DNA of 64,000 nt. It comes from Zerene cesonia (lineage: Eukaryota; Arthropoda; Insecta; Lepidoptera; Pieridae). The position numbers were made by a program, and so were the translations under genes. Of this stretch, positions 42,400-55,960 are shown one piece after another. The notes under the pieces are model-generated. The model was not told where the DNA came from. It made no database searches and saw only the letters and a list, made by a program, of their open reading frames with translations. Within the stretch, counting starts at the first letter, position 1. Each line of letters starts with the position of its first letter. Location of the stretch: assembly GCF_012273895.1 (NCBI RefSeq), contig NW_024045131.1, forward strand, positions 1,684,741 through 1,748,740. Direction: 5' to 3'.

Positions 42400-43740
42400 T
42401 ATTTTACGAGTTTGTTTGCTAAGATTGTGTATTCTTTGTTGCGGTAGCTCCAGTTTGTTTACGAACTGTCACGGGCAGTACGGCCTAAGATATATAGCCT
42501 GGGTTGGCGACTATGCGTGGGTATTATTCAAAGAAAAATGAACTTACAGCGCAAGGAATAAGGTTTAAATTTGATGTGAACAGAGCGTGATAACAGCCCG
42601 TGGAATTAATTTATCACACGCCGCGCTTGACAAGTTGAAAACATAAATTCGACCTTGGCACACCACGTGGTTTATTGTGCTTTCTTTTACGACCTAATAC
42701 GGTCTGTAACTTGTTTGTTTTTATATGTATGTGTAGTAGGTACATCTCATTAAAAAAATTATATATATTTCTTAGGTACACATTAAATATTGAGAACCGA
42801 TGACCAATAGTGCGCTGTGTGAGAGGAAAAATCGATTTCTATAATTTCGAATAAATAAAGCAAGATCAATCTCATTATTTCAGATTGTTCCAAAAATTGG
42901 AATCGATTTTTAAATTTTTTGTGCTGGTAATAATATTCAATTGTTTTTTTCTGCAACTAGTGTTTTCCAAATTCCATATTATAGGAAAAGTTATGAAAAA
43001 TATAAACAATCAAAATCAAATGAAAAATTGGCAAATTAAGTCTGGGAACTAGCTGTCCTTCAATTATTGTTAGAATTACATAAATATAAATTAATATATT
43101 TGTTTGTGCAATATGTGAAATGTGGTTGAAATTTTTTAATACAGCATTCATTGACATGTTCCTTATGTGTAAACTAAATAAATGTAGCAGTTAATTAATC
43201 CATACATAACAATTCTAGGTAAGTCTAGTTTTTCATTAGTTTTAACTATAATCTTAACCAAGTTTAACTTTTTTTCATTAACTAATCAACAAAATTAATC
43301 AATAATTATAATTTTCTGTGGTGTACAATAAAAAAACAATATTGAATTATTTACCGATTTGATTAGGGGAAATTTAGTTAAACACAATAAAGATAAGATT
43401 ATTTGCCCATAGATAAGTTTGATAAGAAATAATCCTTTTTTATATGTTTAAGTGTTTTGTTATTTTAAACAGAGAATGTTAAATAAAATCCCTATTAATT
43501 TTGCTAGGAATTGTTTATTCGATGAAAGGTATGGTATGGTAAGGACTAGGTAATTAATCATAAATTAGATCATTATTTGGAAATCAATATAATTTCTGAT
43601 ATTGAATATAAAAATAAATTTTTGTATTTTTTATTGAATACAAAAATAAATTTAACACTAAACAAGGGAACATAATTTTGTAATTTTTTTTATTGATTTT
43701 TACAAAAAAATAAAGAAAGGCATTAAAAACTAAAAGAATT
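42400..43740. other. Unique non-coding DNA
   Basis: No gene seen. A GC-richer patch at about 42590-42680 (taattaattt-like and cacgtgg motifs) sits in AT-rich surroundings. It is otherwise featureless. Confidence 0.4.
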
Positions 43741-43930
43741 TATGCAGGTACAGGTATACAGCCAATAGCCTTCCTCAATAAGTGGCCTATCTAACACTGA
43801 TAGATTTTTTTTGCAAATTTCATTGCAATCGGTTTGGTAGTTTTTGGGTGAGCAAAGAGCAACAAACACACACACATCCTTACAAACTTTCGCATTTATA
43901 ATATTAGTAGGATACGATAGAAAGTAGGAT
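43741..43930 (+). repeat. Chimeric family B / family A fragment
   Basis: A family B piece ('caataagtggcctatctaac') passes directly into a family A tail ('catccttacaaactttcgca', 'tataatattagtaggat'). Confidence 0.55.
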
Positions 43931-46237
43931 AGTAGGATAGGATTAGTAGGATATTGAAAGGATAATGTAATCTTTATTTTGTTCATTGATATGATGATGT
44001 AAAATAAGTTTACATTAACTAACTCCCATCTCTATTCATAGAACTCAATCATTTATTTATCCAATTAGACTTGCAGCAGCATTTCTGAATTGTCATAATA
44101 TAGATAAATATTTACCATCAGTTTAAAAACTAATTCAAAATCTACAAAGAAGAGCTGGCATGAAACTCTGTAGGTGCTTTTTGAAAATGGTTTTAATTTT
44201 AAATTGAATTAAATAACTACTGTGTATTACGTAATTGATAATATTTAGCATATATCAAGGGTATGGTTAGTTAATCATAAACAGAAGCAGATAAGAATTT
44301 GTAGATGCTGAACAGATTATGGTGTTTTACATGTTTATTGGATATTACAAATACATACATAATTCACTAGATGCTTGTCACGGCTCTGCCCGGATATGAA
44401 GATTCCTATTTTATTCCATTGGGATAAAAAGTATCCTATCACCCAAGTCAGCTCATACCCTGTCTGTATACCAAATTTCATCAAATTCCGTTCTGTATTT
44501 TCAGTGTGATTTACGGACAAACATCCAAAGAAATAAACTTTCACATTTATAATATTAGTGTGATAGTGTGTTTAATAATAATAATTGATGTTAAGAATTA
44601 ATAATAGTGTGATTAATTTTTCTCATCACAAGTGGTTATGTACAAGATATTGTTAGATCTATTTGTGAGAGATGGGTGCCCGAGATGAGTCTGGAAGACT
44701 TGTGTTACGGGTCACCAGGCCCAAGGGACCAAGGATTGATAGGACTCAACGCTTAAACAGTGAACATTATGAACATTAATCAAATGTTGAGAATTAGTTG
44801 TAAAATTTTATCTAATAAGTACTTATTCTACTAATGGATTTATTTTTTAAATTAACAAAACATTTGTTGTCATTTTATTCTTTTGATGAAGATTGATATG
44901 TTAATATTATGTGTTTATAGTCTGAATATAGGTGCTATTTCTCTACTAAACCACCACCACACCATTGATTGATTCTATTAACTGCCACTAATAAGGGGCT
45001 GCTGAAAATCAGCACTGAAAATCAGCTGCACAATATGTGTAGTCATCCGGAGTACTTATTCTTTTCAGCCCCACACTGATATTGCTTCTGTTTTATTTTT
45101 GGGAGTTCTAGGTTCCATGTCCTAATTTTTATCGACCCGTGGTATGCAATGGAAAATGATACAAAAGTATTTCTTTTGAAAACCAATGAAGTGGCGTTAG
45201 TGAGCTAGGTTTAAAAGCTAATATTCTAAATGCAGAAGTGTGTTTGTTTGTCCTTCTTTCAAACCACAACGGAACGGTTTTTGACATGATTTTTTGTGTC
45301 TGGAGATACTTAAGTGGCTAGAGATTGACATAGATTTTATGGCGGGGCAACATCTCATTACAGCAAGATATAATATGTATTTGATTCATCCCATAAGTTT
45401 TAATAACAGCTAGTATTTTGTATAAATATACTTAATACATACGAATTTTCACATGTTTTACAAACTTATCAATTAATCATACACGAGAAGGTCTCTTATG
45501 CATCGCTTCATCCATAAGATAAAACCGCATCGAAATTCGTTTAGTGGTAAACGAATTTACGGTGAAACAATATATGACGAGGGTTTCTGTTCGACTATCA
45601 CATCCCATATTGATCTCGCGCTGACCATGATACCGCGAGGTGAACAACTCAACCAGCCCGTACATTACTTAGATGCACACGCCTTGGGCAGGTTCAGTTT
45701 AAATCATATGTTTATTTATTCGAGTTTAACACCTTAATGGTAAAAAAAAAAACTTTTTAAGTACATCCTTCATATTGTCAGAATTAGAGCAGAAATTAAA
45801 ATGGGATCACGTGGGAGGCCCGAGCTTCAAATCAAAATTGGTTCACCCAGCCGAAATTTGAAAAAATAAAACAGTTATCAATACGACTGTATTATTTTTG
45901 GATGCATATCCTCCTTTTTAGCTGTAGTTTTCAGGTCGCCACCAAGCGTGGTATGACCATCCTTGAACAAGATGACACACAATATCCTTATATATAAATT
46001 ACGTGTCATTGTTTGTCCACGATCGACTCCTAAACGACTCAACTGATTTTAGTAAAATTTTCACAGCATGTTCAGTTTGATACAACTTAAAAGATAGGAT
46101 AGTTTGTACTATTTCAATCACGATAAATGACATCCCGAACGGAGCCGGGGCGTGCAGCCAGTTGGCATATATAGATAACACTTACAGAGCTTCGAAACGT
46201 ATGTATAGGTTAAAGATTTAATCTATGCATTTTAAAT
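43931..46237. other. Mostly unique non-coding DNA with retroposon scraps
   Basis: A family A-like scrap lies near 44375-44570 ('ctctgcccggatatgaagat' to 'tataatattagtgtgat') and another fragment near 45225-45415. A GC-richer unique patch at 45480-45700 is open on both strands for 60-79 codons but shows no recognisable domain. Confidence 0.4.
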
Positions 46238-46279
46238 CCTACTTCCTACTAATATTATAAATGCGAAAGTTTGTAAGGA

Positions 46280-46311
<32 letters not shown>

Positions 46312-46462
46312 TTGCTCTTTCAAGCAAAAACTACTGAACCAATTGCAATGAAATTTGGTAGGTAGACAGCTGGACAACTTGAATAACATATAGGCAATTT
46401 TTTATCCCGATATTCCTGCGGGATACGGACTTACGCGGGTGTAACCGCGGGGCGTAAGTAGT
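46238..46462 (-). repeat. Family A copy with (GT)n
   Basis: Inverse order from 'cctactaatattataaatgc' to 'gtgtaaccgcggggcgtaag', with a gt run at about 46282-46308 in place of the usual short acac run. Confidence 0.75.
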
Positions 46463-46693
46463 GTCACTTAAATTTATCTCTTCTTCTTCCTCTTCTTCTT
46501 CTCAGCCTTTGTATGTATTTATTTATTTATCTCTTAAGGAGGTTAATTTATAAGCCGTTTCTGAAGGTGGTCGTTAATTTGTATTTTCCGGCAATCGTCA
46601 GTGAAAAAAAAACCTTTAAATATATGCCCTATGCGTATGCAGGTCTACCTGTGAAGCAATAACATTAACTTGAAAATAGAAATATTTCTGACT

Positions 46694-47075
46694 AGTGGTC
46701 CGCCCTGGCTTCGCCCGTGGTACATATATAGCTTAAAGCCTTCCTCAATAAATGGGCTATCTAACACTGAAAGATTTGTTCAAATCGGACGGAAGTAGTA
46801 GACCAAACAAACAAAACAAACTCTTCAGCTTTATAAGATTAGTATGGATTTGTACAGTGGGCAAAGAAACAAAAAGTAGAATAAAGCTTATAATAGTACC
46901 AGCTGACCCGGCAAACGCTGTTCTGCCTCACTCTTATCATTTAGGGACATGAAAAATACATGTTGGACGATTCTCAGATGATATGCAAACGGAATTTTAT
47001 GGGGATCGGTCCAGCCGTTTCGCAGAGTGTGGTAACTGACATTGTGACACGAAAAATTTTCGATAGACAGACATG
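46694..47075 (+). repeat. Family B copy followed by family C copy
   Basis: 46694-46845 reads 'agtggtccgccctggcttcg' to 'ctttataagattagtatgga'. 46898-47075 reads 'accagctgacccggcaaacg' to 'attgtgacacgaaaaatttt'. Confidence 0.65.
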
Positions 47076-47407
47076 TAAAGTAAGAAAAACTATCTGCATT
47101 TATACAGGGTGGAATTTTGTGATGCCATCTGAAAGGATCCTTAGTCAATGATAAAATTCCGACACATCCTTATATCGAAGCAAATCGAATGTTTAAAATT
47201 AGTCCTTACGCTTTTATTGTAACAAAAAAAAAACGGAGAAAGGAGTCTGCATAACAAATACACAGATAATCTTATCGAAATAGTAATTCGTCATTTTGAT
47301 GGATAATTAATGACGTCAATGATAATTGATTAATATTAATTACTTGCATGATCGAACAGATGGATTTTAGAGTGTAAATGCCTAGCCAGTTGCATTTATG
47401 AGTGAAG

Positions 47408-47635
47408 TAGCTGTGCCTCTCGGTTTCACCCGCGTAAGTCCGTATCCCGTAAGAATATCGAGATGATAAGTTGCCAATATGTTATTCCAGTTGTCTAGCT
47501 GTCTACGTACCAAATTTCATTGCAATCGGTTCTGTAGTTTTTGCGTAAAAGAGTAACAAACACACACACACACACATCCCTACCAACTTTCGCATTTATA
47601 ATATTAGTAGGAGTAGGAAGTAGGATAGGATATAA
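47408..47635 (+). repeat. Family A copy
   Basis: From 'gtagctgtgcctctcggttt' through 'ccaaatttcattgcaatcgg' and an acac run to 'tataatattagtaggagtag'. Confidence 0.75.
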
Positions 47636-47977
47636 TCTCCAGTAGATTTCCTTTGATTTTTCAAGTTGAGAGATGATATATAATTGTCCGATCGATACAA
47701 TAAAAGTTTAGGGTGTAAATTAAACAAATTTATATCGGCTCGATTAATGGGTGTGGTAATTTAATTTTAGGGCACAATATGAATGTAATTTTATTTAATT
47801 TCAAAAATTATGGAATGTTTCGTTGGAGTAAATTTCTCTATCTATTGTTTAGAGTACTTTCGCTTTAGATGATATTTTAAAATTCCACCCTACGCATTAA
47901 CGTTTTCGAGTATATTTAAAATAAGTATTACTCTATGATGATGTTTTGAAAACTGGGCTAAATTATAGATTATTTTT

Positions 47978-48240
47978 TAACATGCTTTTATTAGCTTCAC
48001 TGGTATGTGTTTGTTTCTAACAGACCCCTTTAGACTCAATTTTGAACCACTTTAAACGGACAAATCCAAACTATGTGTACTTATCAAGAATTTGCGACAA
48101 TACAATAATTTAATGAGTTTACCTTATTATCCTGATAAGGATCGCCAGGAATCAATAATCTCCTTACGTATAATGTGTATGCAATATGAACAAATTTATT
48201 GTTTCTATAATTAAAGCGTCTTTTATATAGTTTTTTTCTT
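47978..48240 (+). mobile_element. MITE family F copy
   Basis: Left end 'taacatgcttttattagctt', interior 'taaacggacaaatccaaact' and 'cctgataaggatcgccagga', right end 'attaaagcgtcttttatata'. Confidence 0.7.
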
Positions 48241-48254
48241 TCAACTGAAATTAT

Positions 48255-48435
48255 CTTTAATATATAAAATTCTCTTGTCACAGTTTTCGTTGCCATACTC
48301 CTCAGAAACGGCTTGACCGATTTTGATGAATTTTTTTGTGCTTATCCGGTATCTATGAGAATCGGCCAACATCTATTTTTCATACCCCTAAATGATAAGA
48401 GTAAGGCAGAACAGCGTTTGCCGGGTGCAGCTAGT
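48255..48435 (-). repeat. Family C copy, minus orientation
   Basis: From 'atataaaattctcttgtcac' through 'gaaacggcttgaccgatttt' to 'agcgtttgccgggtgcagct'. The matching copy at 57940-58120 is very similar over the whole length. Confidence 0.7.
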
Positions 48436-48962
48436 TTATATAGAAGAATCGAACTAAATCTTACGAGTTCGCATCACCGACTTGCTCAATGCTTATGTCA
48501 TGAAATTGACATTTTGAGACTTAATTCTGAAGTGTTAAGTTTTCATTTCTATCGGCATTTCCTATTAATGCTTTCTTTTTTTTAATGTTACTATTTTTCT
48601 ATTGTAATTACTATTTAAAGACCACGAGTTATATCACATTAGAGACACCACATTTCGATTGTGCCCGAAGGCACCAAGGCCTAATTCAGACTCTACCATC
48701 TGCTTTATAATATTTAAAATCGTTATTATAACAGTAATACCGCCTTCACTAAGAATTAACATAATTATTCATTATACACTTTCGGTTAATGGTGTTTTCT
48801 AATGGTAAATGAATTGTTTGAAATTATGTTGTAGTTTAGAGTAGTACGCATGTTTTAGATTGGTCGGGTAGTTGGTTTGTGAAAACTTAAAAATATTCGA
48901 TACTGGAGTATGCCACAAAACGATTGTCATTGATTTTTTTCATCAGTAAATTAGGTTATAAT

Positions 48963-49029
48963 TTAATTTTTAGTTTTATAGCATTGAAATGCTTTATAAA
49001 TGAGAAATTTTGAAAGAATAGAAAAAAGG
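48963..49029 (+). repeat. Half fold-back element with 11-bp TSD
   Basis: Carries only the left arm of the fold-back family (tttttagttttatagcattg to 'gaaattttgaaagaatagaa'). An exact 11-bp repeat, taggttataat, flanks it at 48952-48962 and 49030-49040. Confidence 0.7.
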
Positions 49030-49154
49030 TAGGTTATAATGTTGATACGGACTAATTGCTTTTCATATAATATGTTAAATATGAGCAAAAGTATTCAATC
49101 AATAATTCTTTTCGACAAAAAACGTACCACTCCAGATTAAATAATAAATAATAG

Positions 49155-49375
49155 TTTAAAAAAAACTAAAAAACACGCTTTAAAAAAATCATATTTTTCA
49201 AATTGAAAAATGGAATAATTTTATCAAATAAGTGTATTGTCATCGGTCCTCAATAAATCTACAAAGTTTGAATGAAATCTGGCCGTTTAAAGTGGGTCAA
49301 AATCGCGCCCAAAGAAGTCGGTTACAAACAAACATACAAACAAACATACAGGTGAAGCTAATAAAAAGCGTGTAA
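49155..49375 (-). mobile_element. MITE family F copy, minus orientation
   Basis: Plus-strand reading 'aaaaaacacgctttaaaaaa', 'aagtgtattgtcatcggtcc', 'ctggccgtttaaagtgggtc' and 'gctaataaaaagcgtgtaaa'. Both ends are present; it closely resembles 30079-30325. Confidence 0.75.
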
Positions 49376-52300
49376 AAATGGGACTAAATGACAGTTATTC
49401 CTATCAAACACATAGAAGCACAATAAAATTGGTTGAAAATCATGGAGTTATCGTAGCGAAGTTAAAATAAAATATTGACAAATTTAAGGACCTCCTTCCT
49501 CTCTTTTGGAGACGTCGATTGATAAAAAAAGAGAAAAGGTATTATCTTCTATGTGTAATAGTTTACTTGATACTATAGAATTGAAAAGTGATACTAATAA
49601 ATACGTCTATTTTCCCGCCAACTGTTTATCCATGCACAGATAACATATTATTGTTTGTGATCAAAGAACTTTTTGAATCTGTGATTTTTCTTATTTCGTA
49701 CGACACGAAAACTCAAGGCTTAAACTCGAGGTAATTTAATTAAAACTTTCCAAATATCTTTCGATAAGTGTCTTCGAGACATGACGGTATTATTCAAGAT
49801 CAAAGGGCAATGAACTGCAGCCCTGTGCGAAATTATACCGGAGTAAGACTAGATTTTGACATTGGGTAAGGACGAAAATAAGAGAATATTTGAATAACTT
49901 ATTAAAATGTATTAGTCTATTTCTAGTTTCATTATAAAAGGCGAAATGTTTATTGCTAGATATTGTGAGGGTATTTGTGGGAGTCTTGTTGTATTATGTT
50001 AAACATTTCATATAGATATAGGACACTAGCTGCGCACCGCGGTTTCACCCTCGTAAGTCCGTATCCCGTAGGAATATCGGGATAAAAAGTTGCCTATATG
50101 TTATTCCAGTTGTCCAGCTATCTACGTACCAAACTTCATTGCAATCGGTTGCGTGAAAGAGCAACAAATACACCCACATCCTTACAAACTTTCGCATTTG
50201 TAATATTAGTAGGATAATACTATAATAGAATATTAGTAGGACTATATAGACGGTAAGGTTTTGATGGGGATGACATTACGTAGAACACAACAAAGGAATT
50301 TGAAATAAGCCTACAAAGCTTATTTTCGTTTTTTCATTGCGTACAATCGTCACTATCGGTAAGATGATGAAAGAATCGATATTTGTTATTGACATTTGTA
50401 AGCTATTCCTTTTCTTTACGTGTAAAAATGCACCCTACCTTTAAAACAGCAAAGCCAACAGAATATTCCACGGGAATTGTATAAAAGAAAATTTTTATAT
50501 AATAATAAAATAGCCAGCACATTTTGTCACGAGTGCAAGATTCAGAACGAAATTTTACACAGCTTTGCCCGCGAAAAAACCGCTTTGACAGCGAAAAAGG
50601 CGGGAACGGCCGCCATTATGGCCAAGTGACGCCTCGGCCAGCGCTATAATTGGCAAACGGGAGTTATGGACAGATTTTAATAACGTTCAACGTGGTTCAA
50701 CCACAAGTTATTGCTTGTTCTGATTATTTATTTGGAGGAACGACAACAATGTGCTCGGAATCGTTTGTTATTAAGCGATGTTACGCTTGGTGTTGCTAGT
50801 GTTATTTTATGGCCCTGTTTCGGGGTTTTGATTTTGAATGTATTATTTAATCTGTCTATTAGTGAAACATTTGTTGTTTGATAGATTAATTATACTAGGA
50901 TAGTTCAATGGTCGATAATTTTGTCGATTTCATATCTGCGTATTTTGTCTACTAAAGAAAGAAAGAAAGAAAGAAAGAAACATTTATATTTACACACACG
51001 TACGGCGATTAAACATGTATCGATGGATCGGCAATTTAAGTGTGTTAAAACAATAATGGAAATTAAATGTCAAGAAAGAATGATTGAATTAATAAGTATA
51101 TTTATTGATAGTGAATTGAGAATAGTCCATCATGTCCAAGGTTCCATTTATGCAATTGTATTTTTATAAATGAAATGACTATAATGATATATTAATTACT
51201 TTTTTGATTAATTCTTTATTCGATGGATAAATTTTTACCTAATATCGAATAATCCCTTAGTCACTAAATTTTCTAAAAAAAAAAAAAACTAAAACATAAT
51301 TACATCAACACAATTACTTACGTATTAATTTCACCAGATAATTGTGAGAATTTGTTTGTACATATATATCAGCAAAATCCAATACTCATTCTGACTGAAG
51401 CACTATAGAAATGATACTCATTCATATTATGATTAGAAGACAAGTTGATCAACAAAAGCAGTAGCAATACTGGCGTTAGGGTTGTCACTTATAAAATATA
51501 ATAATAATCAATAAATAGAACATAAGATGAAATAAAATCACTGTAAGACTTATTGTGTCTTTCCAAGTTATGTACTCATCCGCTTTCAAGTTATGTACTC
51601 AACACACATGCCGTAATTGAAACTTCAAACAATTGCCGATAGGCATACATATGAAAGTCAATTATAATGTATTATTTAATATTTGCTTTATAAAAACTAA
51701 TTATAAGCAGGAAATGTGTACCTACAGACCGACAAAATAGACGATTGTATAAAATAAATTGTACATCACACGACATTATTTCGATCCTATCGGCAACCCT
51801 AGATCAAGGGACGCCCCAACCAATTCCAAATTTGAATTCACGTTTCAGCGTTTCCTGTAAGGCAGTTTATTCCTTTGTATTCCTTCTGCGTGTACATTTT
51901 AATTCCCTCCTTTATGTTTTCTTATTAAAATGTAGGTGGAACCGTAACTAATTGTGATCCTAGGATTTAACCGACACGGAAAATTAGTATTGTATTCTCA
52001 ACCATACGTATAAAGGGCGATGTCTCTATGTTAAAGAGGTTTGAAATGTTGTTGTATAGGTGTTATTTAAAACAGGCCGAAATTGATTATGTAGAGAGTG
52101 ATACTTTACTTTAATGTGATATATACCGTCTTAATATTTATATTAAGTTAATAATAGATGCTAAAGATTCAAATAATTTATTTATTCCGTATAAAGTGGA
52201 AACATTGTATTAAGATATGTTAAATTTTATGATGTATTGAATTACAAGGTTTTTAATCAAAGCTTTTAAGAATTTTAAGAATTACTTAATACAAAACTAG

Positions 52301-53964
52301 ACCAAATTCAAATATGACCACATGGCAGGCAACAGATTTCAAATAAAAAAAGAATTGTAAAAATGGATTCACTCATTAAAAAGTTATGAGGTAACAAATA
52401 CAAAAAATCCAGTCCGTGGAAGGCAATGGATTAAAGGGTTTACTTATTTATTTTATCGTTATAATTCTAGATATGTCACTTTATTCAAATCCTTTGCATC
52501 ATTATACACTTTGAAAAAAAAAAAAATGAATCTGTGAATGCGCGGCAAAACCGAACTGTCAAATTTAGAATCAGGTAGCATAAAAATAACGAAGATAATC
52601 TTTAACTTTCGAATCCTCGCCATAACTTAGAGCGGGGGAAAAGAAATTCCTTGTCTATTTGTTGTTTGTAAGACGGCCGTGCAAGTCAATATTTGAGCAG
52701 ATGTGCTGTTGGGGGCGCGCGCAAAAATGTTATTTTTATGCGACCTACATGGAAATGTCGGTGCTACCCTACGTAGTGATGTGCGGTGTCTATAGATGGG
52801 AAAGAGACTTTTGTATTGCAATTATTGTTGATTGAAAAGTATCGTTCAGTCGAAATTCAATTTCAACTTCTTATTATGTACAAATTCCTATTTTTTATAA
52901 CGAAAATAAGATATAAAAATTGCTAGGCCTTTTACGGCTTAGTAAAGCCACTTCTTCATGACATTATTATAATAATCATCATTATAATTATTATTTTTTA
53001 AGTTTCCTTCCATGTACAATCTTGTTGAAGAGTTAAAAAAATAAATAAATAAATAAGGCCATGGAATATTAAATTTTCTAAAGGATTAATAAACAAAAAA
53101 CAAATGAAATTTCTTTGCTATCCAATTTAATAAATAAATTTATTTACATATCTAACAAACACTCTTCAAAAACGCTCAACCACATTATACGAATCCAAAT
53201 TTTAAAATGTGATAAATTAACACATATTTCCAATCAAACACAATACAAATTATGTCAATCGGTTATAAATCCACAAAACTAAAATATTACGTACAATACA
53301 GTGCCATTTAAAACCTCCTTCGTTTTTAGGGAATATCGGTTAAAAACAACACTAACAGCTAATGGAGTGTGAAGATATTGCAAATTTATTCAAATTTACT
53401 TTCAAATTAAAAACGGAAGGAGTTGTTTAACTTATCTTTAATGTTTCCGACATCAAGATAATTATTTATTTCAATAAACACTTACACACTTACACTCAGC
53501 GGTTAAAATGTCAAGTTCAGAAATTTGCTTACCCATATATGATTCTAGTTATGGTGTAGTCGTTATCCATCAAGCAATAATTTTTTTAAAACCTAAGTAA
53601 GATGGTCCTTTTAGTTGCATTCTAATTATTAAATATTTTCACAAGCTCATCGTATTCGGAAATTGTTAGCACAAAGTTTAGTAAAAATTAATTTAGATGC
53701 AGAAAACGACAACGTTCCTGATTTTTAGATTCCTTTTTAACTTCCTCGAGTAACCGGTTGGTTTAAAATAAATATAAAAACAACATCACTCACACAAAAT
53801 ATATGTTATCTCATGTTACGAAACACACAACTTTATGAGTTTCAAGTAGAGAACGGAATTTTTATTTATCACATCCGTGCATTGAATGTTTTAGCCCAAT
53901 AGCGACTAACCGCTGTATTGTATTCTCTTTTCAGGAGTATTTCCTTAGGTTTATATTCAGGATT
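49376..53964. other. Mostly unique non-coding DNA, with repeats and one GC-richer island
   Basis: A family A copy at 50030-50240 and a gaaa run at 50956-50980 are the clear repeats. The stretch 50515-50710 is GC-richer, with ggcgggaacggccgcc and further CG-rich words, and lacks matches to the repeat families. Another unique GC-richer stretch is 52660-52800. No exon was recognised. Confidence 0.4.
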
Positions 53965-54185
53965 TTTTTTTATGTCATAGCGGGCAACTGAGCTGGTGGT
54001 TCGCCTGATGATAAGCGATCACCACCGCCCATGAACATTCGCAAAGGTAGTGGCTCTGCGAATGCGCTGCCCGCCTTTAATGGGTAAGGGAAAAGGAAAG
54101 GGTTACTGGCAGGAAAGAAGGAGTGGTTTGGGATGGGTAAGGAAAAGGAAATGGGCCTAAAATATAAAAGGTATACGAAAAAAAA
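53965..54185 (-). repeat. Family E copy, minus orientation
   Basis: Starts with a T run and 'tatgtcatagcgggcaactg', then 'cgatcaccaccgcccatgaa', and ends in 'aaaggaaagggttactggca'-type purine-rich DNA. Confidence 0.7.
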
Positions 54186-54557
54186 GTCGGTTTTTTAACA
54201 TATCGACAGCATCATTACATCACTTATAGAATTACCCTTTCCGCGCCTCGTCCGAACCCCGCGTTTGCAGACGAAACAAAAATTTGTTTCTTAATACAGA
54301 CCTCCTCTATTATTTAACGAATATTATCGTAAATTCAGATGGGTTTTCGTTTTACACGCATACAGATGTCGAATGTAAAGATATTTATTAGGTAGGTATC
54401 TACAGTTTTTCGTAATTTGACATTTCGATAATCTGTGTTCTAGTAGTAAAAGTTGTTAGAGTTATTTGTGTTTGTTAAAATATGGTATCGGTTTGTCTAC
54501 GGACATCGAAAGAGCGAAAGGGTATTAAAACGTTATGGCACTTAATAAATTCTACTA

Positions 54558-55182
54558 ATCCATCCTACTATCCTACTTCCTACTAATATTATAAATGCGA
54601 AAGTTTGCAAGGATGTGTGCGCGTTTGTTGCTCTTTCACGCAAAAACTACAGAACCGATTGCAATGAAATTTGGCAGCTAGTATAAAATATAATTGAAAA
54701 ATAAACGATTCACTTGTACAAACTTTTTGCATATCTATAGATAGCGTTTTTTTCTGATTTCAAATTTTGACACAAAAAAAAGTTAAACATTGCTTAGCTC
54801 GGTCAAATTATATTAATTGGTTTGAATTGACAGCAATGACGTCACAACGTAGTCTATTCTATTTTTAGTGGGAGCGCACAAGTAAGTAAATGCTTTCTAA
54901 TCTCATGACAGTGACAATATATTCTCTGTTACGTTTCTACGATTTTGTAAGACTACAATTGTGAACAGATCTTGATGAATCTACACTAATATTATATAAA
55001 TTATTTATTTGTTTGAACGCGCTAATCTCAGGAACTATTGGTCCGTTTTGAAAAATTCGTATGTTTTTTTACTCTTTCACGCAAAATCCACTGAAACGAT
55101 TGCAATGAAATTTGGTACGTAGATAACTGGACTATTGGTACGTAGACTTACGCCGGTGAAACCGCGGGGCGCAGCTAGTTGA
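54558..55182 (-). repeat. Two partial family A copies, minus orientation
   Basis: 54558-54688 holds the tail half ('ctactaatattataaatgcg' to 'atgaaatttggcagctagta'). 55062-55182 holds the head half, ending 'gaaaccgcggggcgcagcta'. About 370 bp of unrelated DNA lies between. Confidence 0.65.
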
Positions 55183-55599
55183 CCAATATTTCCGCTCGAG
55201 TGACGTTCTCAAGTTGCCAGCAACAATATTCGAAACACGAAACACTCGGATTTGTAAATTCCGGTTGTCAGTGTGAAAAAAAAAAACGAAAAAAACAATT
55301 GCACCCGAAAAATCATTTAACACCGCTTGTTTATTCATGTCGTTATGGACAGTTAAACATTCACGTTCAATTATCACGATTTAACACGTTTTAAAAATGC
55401 CAGCACGCTTCCGTTAAATGGTAATATTTTGTACGTGTGGCCTGTGCGGTTCGAGTTTTGAATTTGGAGCGTTTAAAAAAAAAAATGGAATGTGTTCGTT
55501 TTTTTTTTTTTTTTAAATCGAATTGGAATCGGCTGAAATTGTAGTGGGCTAAGGGCTTATGCATATGAAGAGAATTGTAATGTAATCGTTTTATATAAT

Positions 55600-55960
55600 A
55601 CTCGCTTTTCGCACCGGCTTCGCACGTGGTATATTTATGGCCTATGTCATTCAGTGAGTTGCAGCTTTCTAATGGTGTAAGAATTCTTCCAATCGGTCCA
55701 GTGGTTTTTGCGTGAAACACACACATAACCCACGATACCTTTCCTCCGGAGGCCGTGCGTATCTATGTAAGATTTCACCACTCAAAAACAAAGGGGCTTC
55801 TTTTTATTCTAGGACTAACTGCGCCATGCGGTTTCACCCGACTAAGTTCGTTTTGTTTACTATCTGTTATTTCAGTTGTCCAGCTATCTACGTACCAAAT
55901 TTCATTGCAAACGGTTCATTAGTTTTTGCGTGAAACAGTAACAAACATACACATGTTTAT
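55600..55960 (+). repeat. Cluster of family B, LINE-tail and family A fragments
   Basis: Family B at 55600-55724 ('ggcttcgcacgtggtatatt'), the LINE-like tail at 55724-55800 ('ctttcctccggaggccgtgc'), and family A from 55808 ('ctaactgcgccatgcggttt'). Confidence 0.6.

Noticed and set aside
45477..45737. Overlapping open frames on both strands in unique DNA
   Set aside because: No splice signals or domain to support either; kept only as a unique patch.
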